Part shown: positions 10,785 to 22,400 of the stretch, piece by piece
Numbering within the stretch: the stretch's first letter is position 1
Layout of the letters: each line of letters starts with the position of its first letter
Assembly (NCBI RefSeq): GCF_000485595.1
Contig: NW_014577077.1
Span: 628,401 to 662,815, forward strand
DNA length: 34,415 nucleotides
From: Priapulus caudatus
Lineage: Eukaryota > Priapulida > Priapulimorpha > Priapulimorphida > Priapulidae
Direction of reading: 5' to 3'
Made by a program: the position numbers and the translations under genes
Notes under the pieces: model-generated
What the model was told of the DNA's origin: nothing
Database searches by the model: none
The model's input: only the letters and a program-made list of their open reading frames with translations

Positions 10785-11766
10785 GTACACAATACATATT
10801 TATTACAAGAATACGCTAATACCCTGCTATAATTATTTATCGAAAAGGTGGCTACATTTCTCATGCCACAAGGCTATACAGCTGTATAATGTCAGGACAC
10901 AATTAAAAACATCTTTGTTTGCCCTCACCTGACCCAGGCTGAAAAGTTTGGGTAGGTAGGTAGGCTTTTTTTGAGGGGGGTGTTTTTACAAATTCAGCAT
11001 GGTGCCTACATGCTCGGGTGTGCTCGTGTGGAGATACCTTTTATGTTGAATGTTTGTTTTTCTTGGTACATATAATCAAGAGCTCATAATAGAGATCTCT
11101 ATAGAGATCTCATTTATGAGCTCTTGATATAATGTATTGCCTGCAGATTTATATAATGTACAGTGATACAATTTGTAAAAAAAAAAGAAAAAAAAGAATG
11201 GGAAAGATCAATAAAAAAATTTTTTTTAGTCGGCCCCTTTTTGGCGGGTCAGTCGGATGAGGGCAAACAAACAATATTTTTATTATGGCCAGGCCATGCT
11301 GTGATATTATTTTTAATATAAAATGATTGTCTACATGTAGTTTTAGCTATTAAATATTTTGCAAATAACGCAGCCTTTTCTGTAGTACAGGATCGAGTAT
11401 TACACCTGTTGAACCATCAGCCTTGAGCTCTTGATTGCTGTCTTTGCAGGGGAGAAACCATTTCCCTGTGCAACTTGCAAGAAGAAGTTTGCCAGAAAGG
11501 AGGAACTTACGCGCCACACGCGAATACACACGCGTGAGAAGCCGTACTCGTGCGAGAGCTGCAAGAGGAAATTCTCACGACGCGACCACCTCGCCAAACA
11601 CCAGGCAACACACGACGCGATGTCGCAGCGTCGGACGCACATGTGCAACGAGAAACGCTGTGCGCGAAGTTACACTCGCTCCGATGCACTAGCAAGGCAC
11701 CGCGAGAAGGCACACGGTATCGCCCCAAGACCCTGCCGGCTAAAGCAAATACGTGAATCCAGCTAG
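10032..11766 (+). CDS. C2H2 zinc-finger protein, two exons visible
   Basis: The coding sequence joins 10032-10784 and 11450-11766. The join restores His-Thr-Gly-Glu-Lys-Pro, the standard finger linker, so the intron is certain. From the first in-frame Met (10073) the protein is 342 residues. Four fingers: 216-236 (C-x2-C-x12-H-x3-H), 244-264, 272-292 and 303-326 (C-x4-C-x12-H-x4-H). Linkers 1-2 and 2-3 are of the TGEKP type; the 3-4 linker is long and irregular. The first 210 residues lack a known domain. They are acidic in part, carry a VKIE sumoylation-type site, Ser/Thr-Pro sites and a basic stretch before finger 1. Such proteins normally bind DNA in the nucleus; target and ortholog are unknown. 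The true start may lie in an upstream exon, because a good acceptor precedes 10032. Confidence 0.85.
10914..11271. mobile_element. Short inverted-repeat transposon in zinc-finger intron
   Basis: The 14-bp perfect terminal repeats are TTTGTTTGCCCTCA at 10914-10927 and its inverse at 11258-11271, and partial similarity continues inward. GGTAGGTAGG lies near the left end and a T-run with CGGCCCC near the right. Inside is a palindrome (11075-11128). There is no coding capacity, and a clear target duplication was not found. Confidence 0.7.
11075..11128. repeat. Palindrome inside intronic element
   Basis: The 15-bp perfect outer arms (ATCAAGAGCTCATAA and inverse) enclose a second inverted pair (GAGATCT at 11092-11098 with AGATCTC at 11105-11111), giving a 54-bp cruciform-capable sequence. 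Confidence 0.8.
11450..11766 (+). CDS. Zinc-finger gene terminal exon: fingers 2-4
   Basis: Begins two bases from the end of the Gly codon split by the intron and runs to TAG at 11764-11766. It encodes fingers 2 (CATC...H...H), 3 (CESC...H...H) and the divergent finger 4, then a 16-residue tail. Confidence 0.85.
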
Positions 11767-12207
11767 AGCACAGTTGGAGCAAATGATACTTAATGACTGC
11801 ACACGTTACGTAGGTATCGAGCACGGTATGGTCCACGCATGATTGATCCATCCCCGTGCAGGCCCAGCCGCACAATGCTCATTGCAGTCAGTGATGATGA
11901 CACCGCTCAAAAAATGACAAAACTCGGATATGGCCAAATATAAAATTCTATGACGTGCAATATGCCCCATGTAAGGTATCTGGTCATCTCAACTTCCTAC
12001 AGGATGCAATTCCACATTCCCATATATTCAAGTGCATAGAAATGCACTGGTCATATGCTTTGCAATAGTGCAATCTCAATATATGTGTAGCCATGAGATG
12101 TGATGTGATTTCTAATCAGATGTTTATATGTTTTATGTTATATTTTCCATATTATCTTCATCTTTCGTACGCGTAAAACATTATGTATATCTACTATTGA
12201 GCAAACG
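11767..12207 (+). other. 3' untranslated region of zinc-finger gene
   Basis: AT-rich non-coding sequence between the stop codon and the first good poly(A) signal. No other feature was seen. Confidence 0.6.
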
Positions 12208-12213
12208 AATAAA
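12208..12213 (+). terminator. Poly(A) signal AATAAA
   Basis: A canonical hexamer about 440 bp after the zinc-finger stop codon, followed by a GT/T-rich stretch (TGTGGTTTTTTGT) near 12235 that suits a cleavage-factor site. Confidence 0.6.
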
Positions 12214-12773
12214 ACCTAAATGTTTAGTAATTAATGTGGTTTTTTGTAGACAGGTTTGTGGTATCGTATCAGTTTTCTGAGCATGGTATCAGAATATTGT
12301 CAACAAGACTCATAGGATTAACATGTATGATTCATTACAAATCATAATCGGTCGCGTGCCACGGTCGGACTGGGACAGTTGGACTAAGCTCCCCTCAGTA
12401 TTTGCACACACAAAACTCTCATTGACAATCAATGACACACATGTCAACTAGACAGAGTGCACTCACGGAGAGTGCATACCTCCGCAAGCGACATACGCCA
12501 TACGACTCACGAACACACTCATGTACACGCTCGCAGGCTCGCTGGCTGACGCGCTAATATCAATCGCGCGAACACACGAACACACGCACACGAGAGCGAA
12601 AACACAACCTCCTCCAACTCCGTTGGGCGGAGGTAAATATAGTCTTGAGAACGCAAACATTAGCAAGGTTCATTAAAAAGTTATCATCGGGGTTACGACG
12701 ATGCTAGTCTGCTGCTCAGGAGTAAGGACATTTAAGACACAAGACATAGCAAATTACTCGTTGTGGTTGCCTT
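12214..12773. other. Gene-free stretch
   Basis: No exon or repeat that I can support. A minus-strand frame across 12463-12666 is low-complexity CA/CG sequence. Confidence 0.5.
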
Positions 12774-13200
12774 AAGCGGGGGACACGCCATGCGAATTTC
12801 TTCGCACGTCTGCAGCAATTGTTAAATCACAGCGAAATTCGCATGGTGTGTCCGCTCAAGCGCGCGCGAATTTAACTGCGAATTTCATCCGCACCGAAAT
12901 TCGTCCGAATGAAACATGTTTGATATTTTCGCTGCGGATTTTTACCGCTGCGTACAAATTCGCATCGTGTGTCCGTGGAAGCAAAAATCAAGCCGGCCGA
13001 TGTTATAATGCAGCAAATCATTGATCAGTATGCTAATCACATGACCACATGACTGTTGGAGCCATGGTTGGAGCCGTGTGGCGACAGTAGATCGCGTGAA
13101 GTGTGTCCGCTCAATTATGGCATGCGGGTGCGAATATTTTTGCTGTGAATTTCGCTGCGGATATGATCGCAGCGAAATTCGCATGGTGTGTCCCCCGCTT
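12774..13200. mobile_element. Short inverted-repeat transposon, GCGGGGGACAC ends
   Basis: The ends GCGGGGGACACGCCATGCG (left) and the inverse of GCGGGGGACACACCATGCG (right) match over about 27 bp with one mismatch. TTAA borders the left end and TTGA the right, compatible with a mutated TTAA target site (piggyBac-type) but not proof of it. The interior repeats GCGAATTTCGCTGCG-like words. Non-coding. Confidence 0.8.
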
Positions 13201-13706
13201 GAGGAGTAGGGCCTATGCATGCCAGCAGACAGGATGGTATAGACAATTCAAGCCCCCACAAAATAACAAATGATTCCAAAATGAGTAATTACGTATAGCC
13301 AGGGTTGTAGCCAGGACAACTTTAGTGCCGGTTAATACGTATCAGTGATTGCATCATTTGCATATATTATTATAATAGCAACATGGTGCTTAGCCAGCTA
13401 TACTGCATGTACTGTGCGCTGTACGATGTGATCAGATGACGATTTTACGCATAATTATTGTTGAGATTAAACTCAGTTGTTTTTTAAATTAATTCTAAGT
13501 GTATCAGTTGTGATTATTTGTAGATTGCTCACTATTTTGAAGGTAATTTTACACAAACTCAATCATTTTTGTGCCGGTCAGAAGGATGTTATTTAAAGCT
13601 GCGTGCCGGTCGTCCAACACCAGAGCCGGCTATTACCGACTGGCACCGACCGGCGTAGCTACAAGGTGCGTATAGCACATCAACAGGTCTATTTTTATTA
13701 GCACTT
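13201..13706. other. Gene-free stretch
   Basis: Contains words such as GTTGTAGCC (13304) and an inverse GGCGTAGCTACAAG (13652), possibly the ends of a decayed element. No gene seen. Confidence 0.4.
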
Positions 13707-13930
13707 AAGCCTCGTCTACATGGAGTCACCTTAACCTGAGTTAAGAAACACGCATCGTCTACACGGAGTTTGTCTTAACCCGAGTTAAGCTAATGGCAGC
13801 TAGCAGGAGGTGGGGTTGACTGCGGTATGCGAGTACTGATAACCACCAAACCCACCACCACCACTTAACTCGAGTTAACGATTTTGCGCGCATCTACACG
13901 AGTCTTAACTTGGGTTAAGCTTAACCTGTA
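13707..13930. mobile_element. Short inverted-repeat element, TTAACYCGAGTTAA family, copy B
   Basis: Starts AAGCCTCGTCTACATGGAGT and contains TTAACTCGAGTTAA palindromes. About 110 bp (GTCACCTTAAC to GACTGCGGTAT) is nearly identical to copy A at 6681-6917. The right end retains an inverse of the outer motif with substitutions. Non-coding. Confidence 0.7.
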
Positions 13931-14150
13931 AGCTTTACTAGTAACTGTGATAATAATTATAATTATACCTTTAGAATATTAATTTACTTTAAATTATCAG
14001 GTAGAATCCACATTTAAAATGGAAAATGACTGTTCTGGTTAGATGTGCAGTAGATTTCTCCTCGTTATTTCCACTAACAAGGATTGTATTCTATGAAATG
14101 CAACTTTGAGCTACAGTCAATAATCGTGTGGTTTTTAGTATGACCGAAAC

Positions 14151-14213
14151 CCTACCTACCTACCTACCTACCTACCTACCTACCTACCTACCTACCTACC
14201 TACCTACCTACCT
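14151..14213. repeat. CTAC microsatellite
   Basis: About 15 uninterrupted tetranucleotide units, less than 90 bp beyond the end of a TRAPPC9 exon. Confidence 0.95.
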
Positions 14214-14296
14214 TATGGATTTCTTTACAACCACGTTACCCTAAACAGACAGACGCGTTGTTTTACGGGCAGGCTGCGTGAGCGAGTGAGACTCAC

Positions 14297-14460
14297 CTTA
14301 TGGCGATGGCAGTGTTTCCCATGCGTTTGGCAGTGACGACGAGTTCGTGCAGCAGTCGTATCTGTATGACAGGCCAGCCAACCGAGCAGCCACGAGGTGC
14401 ATCCTTTGGATCCAGCGACAGCTTGTAGCCCTTCAGCGTCTCAAGCAGCAAATGGTAGCA
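14297..14460 (-). CDS. TRAPPC9: TRAPPC9 exon 8 (residues 477-530), last visible
   Basis: The acceptor is ATGTTCTAG and the donor is TAAG|GTGAGT. Encodes [20 protein letters not shown] and [18 protein letters not shown]. It ends in phase 2, so at least one more exon must follow to the left. I could not find it between here and 6300. Confidence 0.95.
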
Positions 14461-16373
14461 CTAGAACATGCACACAGGTCGTCGGTTTTTTTTTGCAACA
14501 ATAACCTATGAACTCTATCCGCTACAGGGAAAAGAGAATGTACAAGAACTCCATAGCATTATGCTAAAGAATTCGCTATCAAATGTGACTGCAAGTTTAC
14601 TATAGCAAGGTTGTAAATGTAACACTAAAGAATCACAGTTAATCTAGGGGTTCATAAGTTTATGGAAATTAACACTCATCTTTTTAGCTACTCATAATAC
14701 ACCGTCGATATTTCATAGTACAGTAAAACTCGCATAAGATGCCATCGTCTAACTCGTCAATTCGCTGAAGTCGTCATGGAAGTCAAAGTCCCGATTTTCT
14801 CTAATGATAAACCCATCTGAATAAACCCCCGCCAACGTCGTCATTTATAAGCCATCATTTTGTACGAGTCGTCGCCCTCAGACAGGTCCCATGTAATACA
14901 AACAACAGTAGAATTCTATCTGTATGTCGTCATCAGAATTGCCGATGGCGCAGTGTATGCAGTCATGTACAGCGAATTTCTGGTAAAATTATGACTCATT
15001 CTTTCGCAGAAACATATATATGCAGTCACTCTCCAATTCGTCGAAATGCCGGCTTTGTAAGTCGTCAAAATGACGATATACATGCATAAGTCGTTATTTT
15101 GGTGACTTACACATAAGTCGACAAAGTGACGACTTACACATATATCGTCATTTTAGTAAGGCCATAACATATAGGTGTCGTTACCGTTTCATGCTGAAAA
15201 AAAATAGGGTAGGTAGGTAGGGAAAACATTTTATTTTATTGAAACATTTTATTTACAAACCATGTCCGAAGGATGTGCGATGTGCCTTTTGAAGCAGGAA
15301 CTGTCCAATTCATATTTTTTATACTTTAAAGAAAATTGACAATAAAATGTTTAGGGTCGCTGGGAATAAATATGGTCGGTCGGGAAACGGTAACCACACC
15401 TATATTTTGTTTTGGCCTAAGTCGGCACAAAAATTCTGGCCCCAAAAGTGCCGACTTATGCGAGTTTTACTGTAGGAAAAACTGTAGTCAATAGTTGTGT
15501 CATACCTGTGCCCATGCTGGGTTAGGATTATGAGGTGCGACACATTGCATTGCAGCAACACGCTTAAAGAATGCTGCTTTTCTCTCCATTCCTATCTGGC
15601 TATAAAGCTGAGACAATGCACAATATCGTTGAATCTGAAAAATATGAACGTCCATCTATACAACCTTTAAAATATCAAATAAAGTATTCTTTTAAAATTG
15701 TCATTAAACCCAGTCCTCGCTTAACAGTGTGGTTACATTCCTGTAACAAGCAACAGCGTGATCAATTTTCAAGATAGGAAATTGATAAAATACACATAAG
15801 CCTCGTCTACACGACGAACCTTAACTCGAGTTAAGCTAATCCGAGTTAAGCGTTAACTCGAGTTAGCGATTATGTAGTGTCTACACGACAACACCCGATA
15901 GCGATTATTACCGATTTATTATGCATGCGTGCGTGCGTATGTAAACGTGCGTGTGTGCGTGCGTGCGTGAGTGGGTGTGTACGTACACGCGCGTTCGTGC
16001 GTGCGTGTGTACCTACACGTGCGTGCATGCGTGCGTGCACGTACACGTGCGTGCATGCGTCCGTGTGTGTGCACGTACACGTGCGTGCGTGCGTGCGTGC
16101 GTGCGTACATGTGCGTGCGTGCGTGCGTGTGATCTTACACGTGCGTGCATGCGTCCGTGTGTGTGCACGTACACGTGCGTGCGTGCGTGCGTGCGTGCGT
16201 GGAGGTACACGTTCGTGCATGCGTGCGTGCTTGTGCAGGTACACGTGTGTGCATGTGTGCGTGCGTGCGTACGTGCGTGTGTGCGTGCGTGTGTGCGTGC
16301 GTGCATGCATGTGCACGTAGACGTGCGTGCATGCGTGCGTGCGTGCGTGTGCACGTACACGTGCGTGCATAAG

Positions 16374-16405
<32 letters not shown>

Positions 16406-19400
16406 TTCGTACGTACATCGTACTAGTGTTGCCGCCTATCGTGGAGTTATGTACTATTCGCTAACTCGAGTTAAGCGTCTACATAGGGCCTTAACGTGGA
16501 GTTAAGGTTCGTCGTGTAGACGAGGCTATATATACAGTACACAAATTCAATAGGATTTTCATAGAAAATACAGGTTCATTACATATACAGTACATAAATT
16601 CAGTAGGATTTTCATGTAAAATATATATTATACATTCAAAAAAATAACTATATAAATTTTTAATTAATGAAATAATAAAATAATTTTGTATTGTACTCTG
16701 ATGGGTAGCCTAAAATGGAACCCAACAAAATGTAATATATATATATATATATTGTACATATTGTTGTAATAATTATAGTAATACTCAGTAGATAAAAATG
16801 ATTATGCTAATAGAAAAGTGAGCGGTTAGTCAATATTTACCCCAGTCATATAATTTGTTTTTCGCATCAAATTTTCCTCATAATCAGGCGAAGATAAACT
16901 AATACAATAAAGATAAGACTCATACATTCATTGCACCCATTTTTAACAACTTACGTGTAAATTTTGTTAGATATCTGATGATAAAATCGTATACATCAGA
17001 TACATCGATATAGATATTTGCTGTACCGTGCAGTACTAGAGACGGCATAATAGTAGCAAAACTGTGTTGGGTGACAACAACTTTACATCGAATCGATGGG
17101 TCATAAAACGACGTTATCAGAATCATGGGTATTGAAAGAGTAAAGTCATTGTATCGAAATAACGTTGTCTGAGAAAACTTTAAGCAAGGACTGACTGTGT
17201 TAACTTTGTAAAATGATTGTAAACTCCAGACACCAATGAATTGTCATACTGGGACTTTGTTTCATGGCAACATCTTTAACTTATCTAATTCATATCCTTA
17301 ACACAAGAGGCCAACCGTCTACAATATAGTAAACAACTATTTCTTCCAAGCAGAATACACACATGCTTCACACATATGAATAATTTTTACCCATGAAAAC
17401 TGTCTTGTTTTACATCATGGATTTATAAGCATAGACTATAGAAGTGTTTACTGTAAATGGTATGAGGCAACTTTCAACAATCCGGTGCACTTGCTTGTTT
17501 CTAAACAGTCACAGATTACTATATAATAGAGTGCTGTCAATCAACAAACAAGGACAACGGATGGCATATATATGAATTACACTTATACATTACACAAAGT
17601 TTTTAGCAATTTGTACTGGTTGTATACTGATATACTACCATGTATATCAGCTTCAAATATTCAGAATATAAATGTGCATCACAGATTTCTGCATGGCATC
17701 ATTTTGATCACTTATCACAGAGCACATGCTTGGGGAGTTAACAATGAACAACAACAACTAAGAACAGAGTCTTGCACAACTCTGGCATTTGGTACGATTC
17801 TGAGCTCAAGTTGGTTGAATTAAACATATTAATTCGTAGGTAAATTAGGGCCAGTGAACGTTGGATTTCAAATAATTTACCCTTGCACACTCTTTTGTTT
17901 TTATTCACAATATAACACATATCATGCAATTCATAACTAAAATCAAAGATGCTAAAACTTACCTTCTCATCATCAGCAAGCTGCAGGTTGATGAACAGCA
18001 CGTTTTTGAGGAACTCTGAGGCAAGCAAGTTTTTCTGTAACAAGCAAGATCATTGAAGTATTAGATCTTATTTGGGTAGCTCATCCTGCAGTCTCACAAC
18101 GTAAGATTAGCTGCTTACTGTAGATTATTAATAGAGTAGTCAGGGGCGTAGCCAGGATTTTGAAAGTTGTAGGCACGACTATCTGAGCGGAGCGCCACCA
18201 TCGGTTGGCGCGGAGCGTACAAGAAAATTTTTGGTTTTACAAACCCCCCAGATGGCCGAAAACGGCTCTTCCCGAGTGTTCATTCTGGTTCCCTGGCCTC
18301 TTGCTAACTTGAGACACCTCATTCAATATCACTTTTAAACCCAAAAAACAAACGAGTTAAAATAGTGTTACGAACGAGTTAAAATGTTAAAAAACTGACA
18401 AGATCGGATCCTAGTCTTTTTCGGCGGGTAGAGTGTTGAATGAAACGGCACGCGATAGAAATGACAGCCTAGATGACAGAAGAATAGGTCACCTAATTTA
18501 GCCATATTCTTGCTACGTTCATTTCAATAGTTTTTCCTGTCTAGACTCTTAAACTCGTCCAGCAAGCTTATGGATTTGAATTATGGGTGTTTAAAAAAAA
18601 AAGATAACTTGGCCAAAAAAAGTGTAGGCCCGGGCCTACAGTGCTACATACTGGCTACGCCCCTGGTAGTAATACTAAAGGAGGGTGAGTTTATCTATAC
18701 CAAAATGTTATATTACAATGCATTAATTACAAGCATAAAATTAGATGCAGGATTATAACCAGCATATACACCCTAGTCAATATAATATTATGTGCAAATA
18801 TAACAATACATGCAGTAGAGAGCAAGTGTGGTGACATACCTGTTGAATAATTAGAATTCGTGTGGCTTTAATGCTTGCTTCTGTCTCGATGATACCAGCT
18901 GCTTTAAACTGTTGTAAGAAATGCAATCAGTCAATAAGAAATTGACAACCAGAAACAGTGCACATTATTTCATAAAAGATACACATACACACATAAACAA
19001 ATATTTCCAATATATAGTACAGTATATGGTAGTGCTTACCATACAGTTTATGGTTACCTTGCTATAGTGCAGAACAACCTCCTTGTACTTTTCAATGACT
19101 TCTTCTGGGGTGAGGCAGTTCTTGATTTTGTAATCATACCTGTCTATGCCATTAGGAAGGCTTGACGATGTAAAGCTACCTACAAGACATAATCTGTGTT
19201 TAAGAGATGTTCGAAAATAGGTGTCAGATCTAGCAGATAATTTAAAATCAATCAAATGCTATGAATTTATGTATTTGAGTAACTAGTTATGTATCTAGAG
19301 AGTAAGCTATTAGAGATCTAACGTAACCTACATCTACCGTTACATAATTGGTTCATTCAGTGTCCTTTTCTTCCCAGAAATAACTATAGAAGGCGTATCA

Positions 19401-22400
19401 ATCAAAAGTGCTTGTAGACATGGAAGCCTAGCATGGTATATCTGTTTGGAATTAACGCACTGGGAATAAGCGATTAATTTAATGTTTGTCTGGAAATAAT
19501 CTGTTTGTTCTTGACCATGGTCTAGGGTATCTGCCACTGTTATTTGATGATGTAAAGGTCAAAGGTGCAAGTAGAACGCAAGATATTCTGAAGTTCCGAG
19601 AGTTGAAAGAAGGCGAGGATGAGAGATTTTGTGATCTCGTACAGCTAGTCAGAAGAACATTTAACATCTTGAAACAAGTTGGGAAAGAGGCAGACTTAAA
19701 CAACAACCACATGTTGTCTATAATAGAGTGGAAAATGACATTGGAAGATCGAAAGATATATGCAAGGCAATTGGAACATGATAAAAGAGAGGCTTCTCTA
19801 GAAGGATTACTAGCATTTCTCTCAACAGAGAAGAGTAGGGTAAGAGCATCGGCACAGGTGAGAAACAAGTTAACATGAGTCAGCGTCAGCAACCACCAAG
19901 TAGTCTAAATCACCTCAACAGAAGTCAGAAGTGCTGGGTGTGTTTCTCCAATGAACATTGGCCCGATCAGTGTAATAAGCTAAAGGAGATGACGGTGGAC
20001 GATCGTCATAAAGTTGCAAGAGAAAATAATGCTTGTTATAGCTGTCTTAAAAGGCAGGCAAAAGTCACAGCATGAAAACCTGCAGAAGAAGAAGACAATG
20101 CACAAGAGATAGTTGCAGGTATTATCATCATGAACTCCTTCACGGTGCAATAATAACCAATCACGCCACTATGGCTGTCGATCAAAACCCAGCCATGCTC
20201 CCTATGGTAACCGCAAGGTTAGGAGAACACGAGAGAGAAGTGAGTGGAAGTGTGTTGTTGGACTCTGGAGCTAATATCACACTTGTGAGAGGTTGCCGAA
20301 AAATTTGGATGTGAGAGCAGGCCAATAAGCATTGAAATAGGAACTCTAGGTGGAGATGTCCAAGTACACCAAACAAGAATGACTACTGGGACAAAAGCCC
20401 TGACCTACTGAATGAACTCTTTGGTGTTCTTTTGAGATTCCGACAGTGCCCAGTGGCTATTGCTGGAGACATCAGCAAAATGTACCATCAAGTGCTGATT
20501 CCGGAGAAAGACCAACAGGTGCATAGATTTCTATGCAGAAATTGTGAAAATAGAAAACCAGATGTCTATATGATGAAAGTGGTTACATTTGGTGATAAGC
20601 CTGACCCTTCTATGGCATTGACGACACCGAGGAAAACTGCTTCTGAAGGAGCAAAGGATCATCCCAAAGCTTCTAAAACTATGGATAATGATACATATAT
20701 GGATGATATATGTACATCGGTTGAGTCCATTGAGAAAGCTAGGCAATTGACAAACGATATTGATAAAGTTTTGAAGATCGGAGGGTTTAAAGTGAAGGAG
20801 TGGGTATATACTGAGAGTATTACAAACGAAAGTGTGATAGAGGATGAAGGCAGAAAACCTAATGAAATGGCAATCATAAAGGAAGCCGAGGAACACAAGG
20901 TTCTGGGCGTTGTGTGGGACCCGGCATCAGATAAAAAATGAAGTACAAGGTAAAGCCGGTTCACGTAAAAGATTAACAGATATTGACGAAACGAATGGTT
21001 CTAAGTGAATTAGCCAGGGTCTATGACCGGATTGGGTTCACCGCTGCATTCCTCATTCGAGGAAAGATCTTGATGCAAAAACTATGCCAGAGGGGTATTG
21101 AATGGGATGAAGACCTACAGGCATCTGAGAAATCAGAATAGAGAAAGTTCTTCCTAGAGTTGGAGCATTTAGAGGGGGTGTCATTCCAAAGATGCCTCAT
21201 GTCAAAACCAGTGCCTGTTGAGCTTGTAATTTCCTGCGATGCCTCAGAGGATGCCTTTGGTGCTGTCGCATATGCCAGATGGGAAGAGAGTAAAGGAATC
21301 TATGGTGTAAGGTTCCTATCTGCCAAGTCCCGTGTAGCTCCACTGTAATGTTTATCCATACCACGGTTAGAGTTGCAGGCGGCTGTCATTGCATCTCGGC
21401 TTTGTGGTACCATAAGGAAGGAGATGTCAGTATACTTTGAAAGGGTTGTATTTCTATCAGATAGTATCATTGCATTGTCTTGGATCCTGGGCCAGTTCCG
21501 ACAGTATAAGACATTTGTAGCCAATAGAGTCTCAGAAATTCAGAGCAGTACAGACCCTTCAGAGTGGAGACATATACCAGGAGAATGCAACATATTGTAT
21601 ATTGTATAAATTGTACCATATGTCAAGTAAGGTATAAAGCTTGAATGAAAGACGATGGAACCAAGGCTCTAATAGGGGGATACAATGAGATTGGTAAATC
21701 TCTCACCTTAGGAATGTATTTAGGAAAATAATTATCCTATAGCTATGTTTCATATAAAGAATAAAATTATAGTTGTAACTTGTAGCTGCCAAGGCCATTG
21801 CTGCTATTAAAGTGATTACGTCACGAATTTCTAGCACCATCAAGTAGTATATTTGTGTGTTATTTGTACAAAATAAAATGTATGAAAATACAATTAGTGT
21901 TACTGTTTACTTTTCATGCTTATATACCTTCTTTATATGCTCTAATTTGCCAGTGAAAAACAGAGAGACGCCAGTATCTGAACAGTACTAGGGGAATAGT
22001 GTTCGACAACAGAAATTACCAAATCGTCTAGATTTTTGCAAATTTAACCAACGTAAAAACATTTTTATAAGGTGAGAGTTTGAGGATATATTTAGTAACG
22101 TTAGTTCTTACTTTTAATGTAAAAAAATGGAAATTTTTTTTTACAAATTTTACCATGGAAAATTCGTGACGCAGTCAATTTAAGCACAGATCGAGCTAAG
22201 TCACAGGAGCCACGACTTGCTTTAATCTAGAGGCTACATAGTTGATGCAGATGTGCTTGACTTACATATTATAAATTGACTATTGCTCAACAACTACAAC
22301 CACCAGTGACCATTCTATCTAGATTGTAGCAGAAAGAAACAACTGCTAAACCTAAATGGCAATTTACTAAATAAAGTATTAGAAAATATATCAATAATCA

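Larger units (their letters stand above)
10785..11449 (+). other. Intron of zinc-finger gene
   Basis: A GT-AG intron of 665 bp, bounded by GTACAC and TCTTTGCAG. A short inverted-repeat transposon (10914-11271) makes up over half of it. Confidence 0.85.

Noticed and set aside
11400-11875. Overlapping open frames on both strands of the zinc-finger exon
   Set aside because: Shadows of the real finger-coding frame.
13297-13668. Possible MITE with GTTGTAGCC ends
   Set aside because: The inverted match is too short and gapped to define ends.
15870-16505. Long open frames on both strands (up to 184 codons)
   Set aside because: They run through the CGTG tract and encode only periodic Cys-Val-Arg or His-Thr-Arg residues.
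19058-19179. Alternative donor after ATG|GTAAGC extending TRAPPC9 exon 4
   Set aside because: It would insert residues that break the conserved YSK-FK-AGI sequence.
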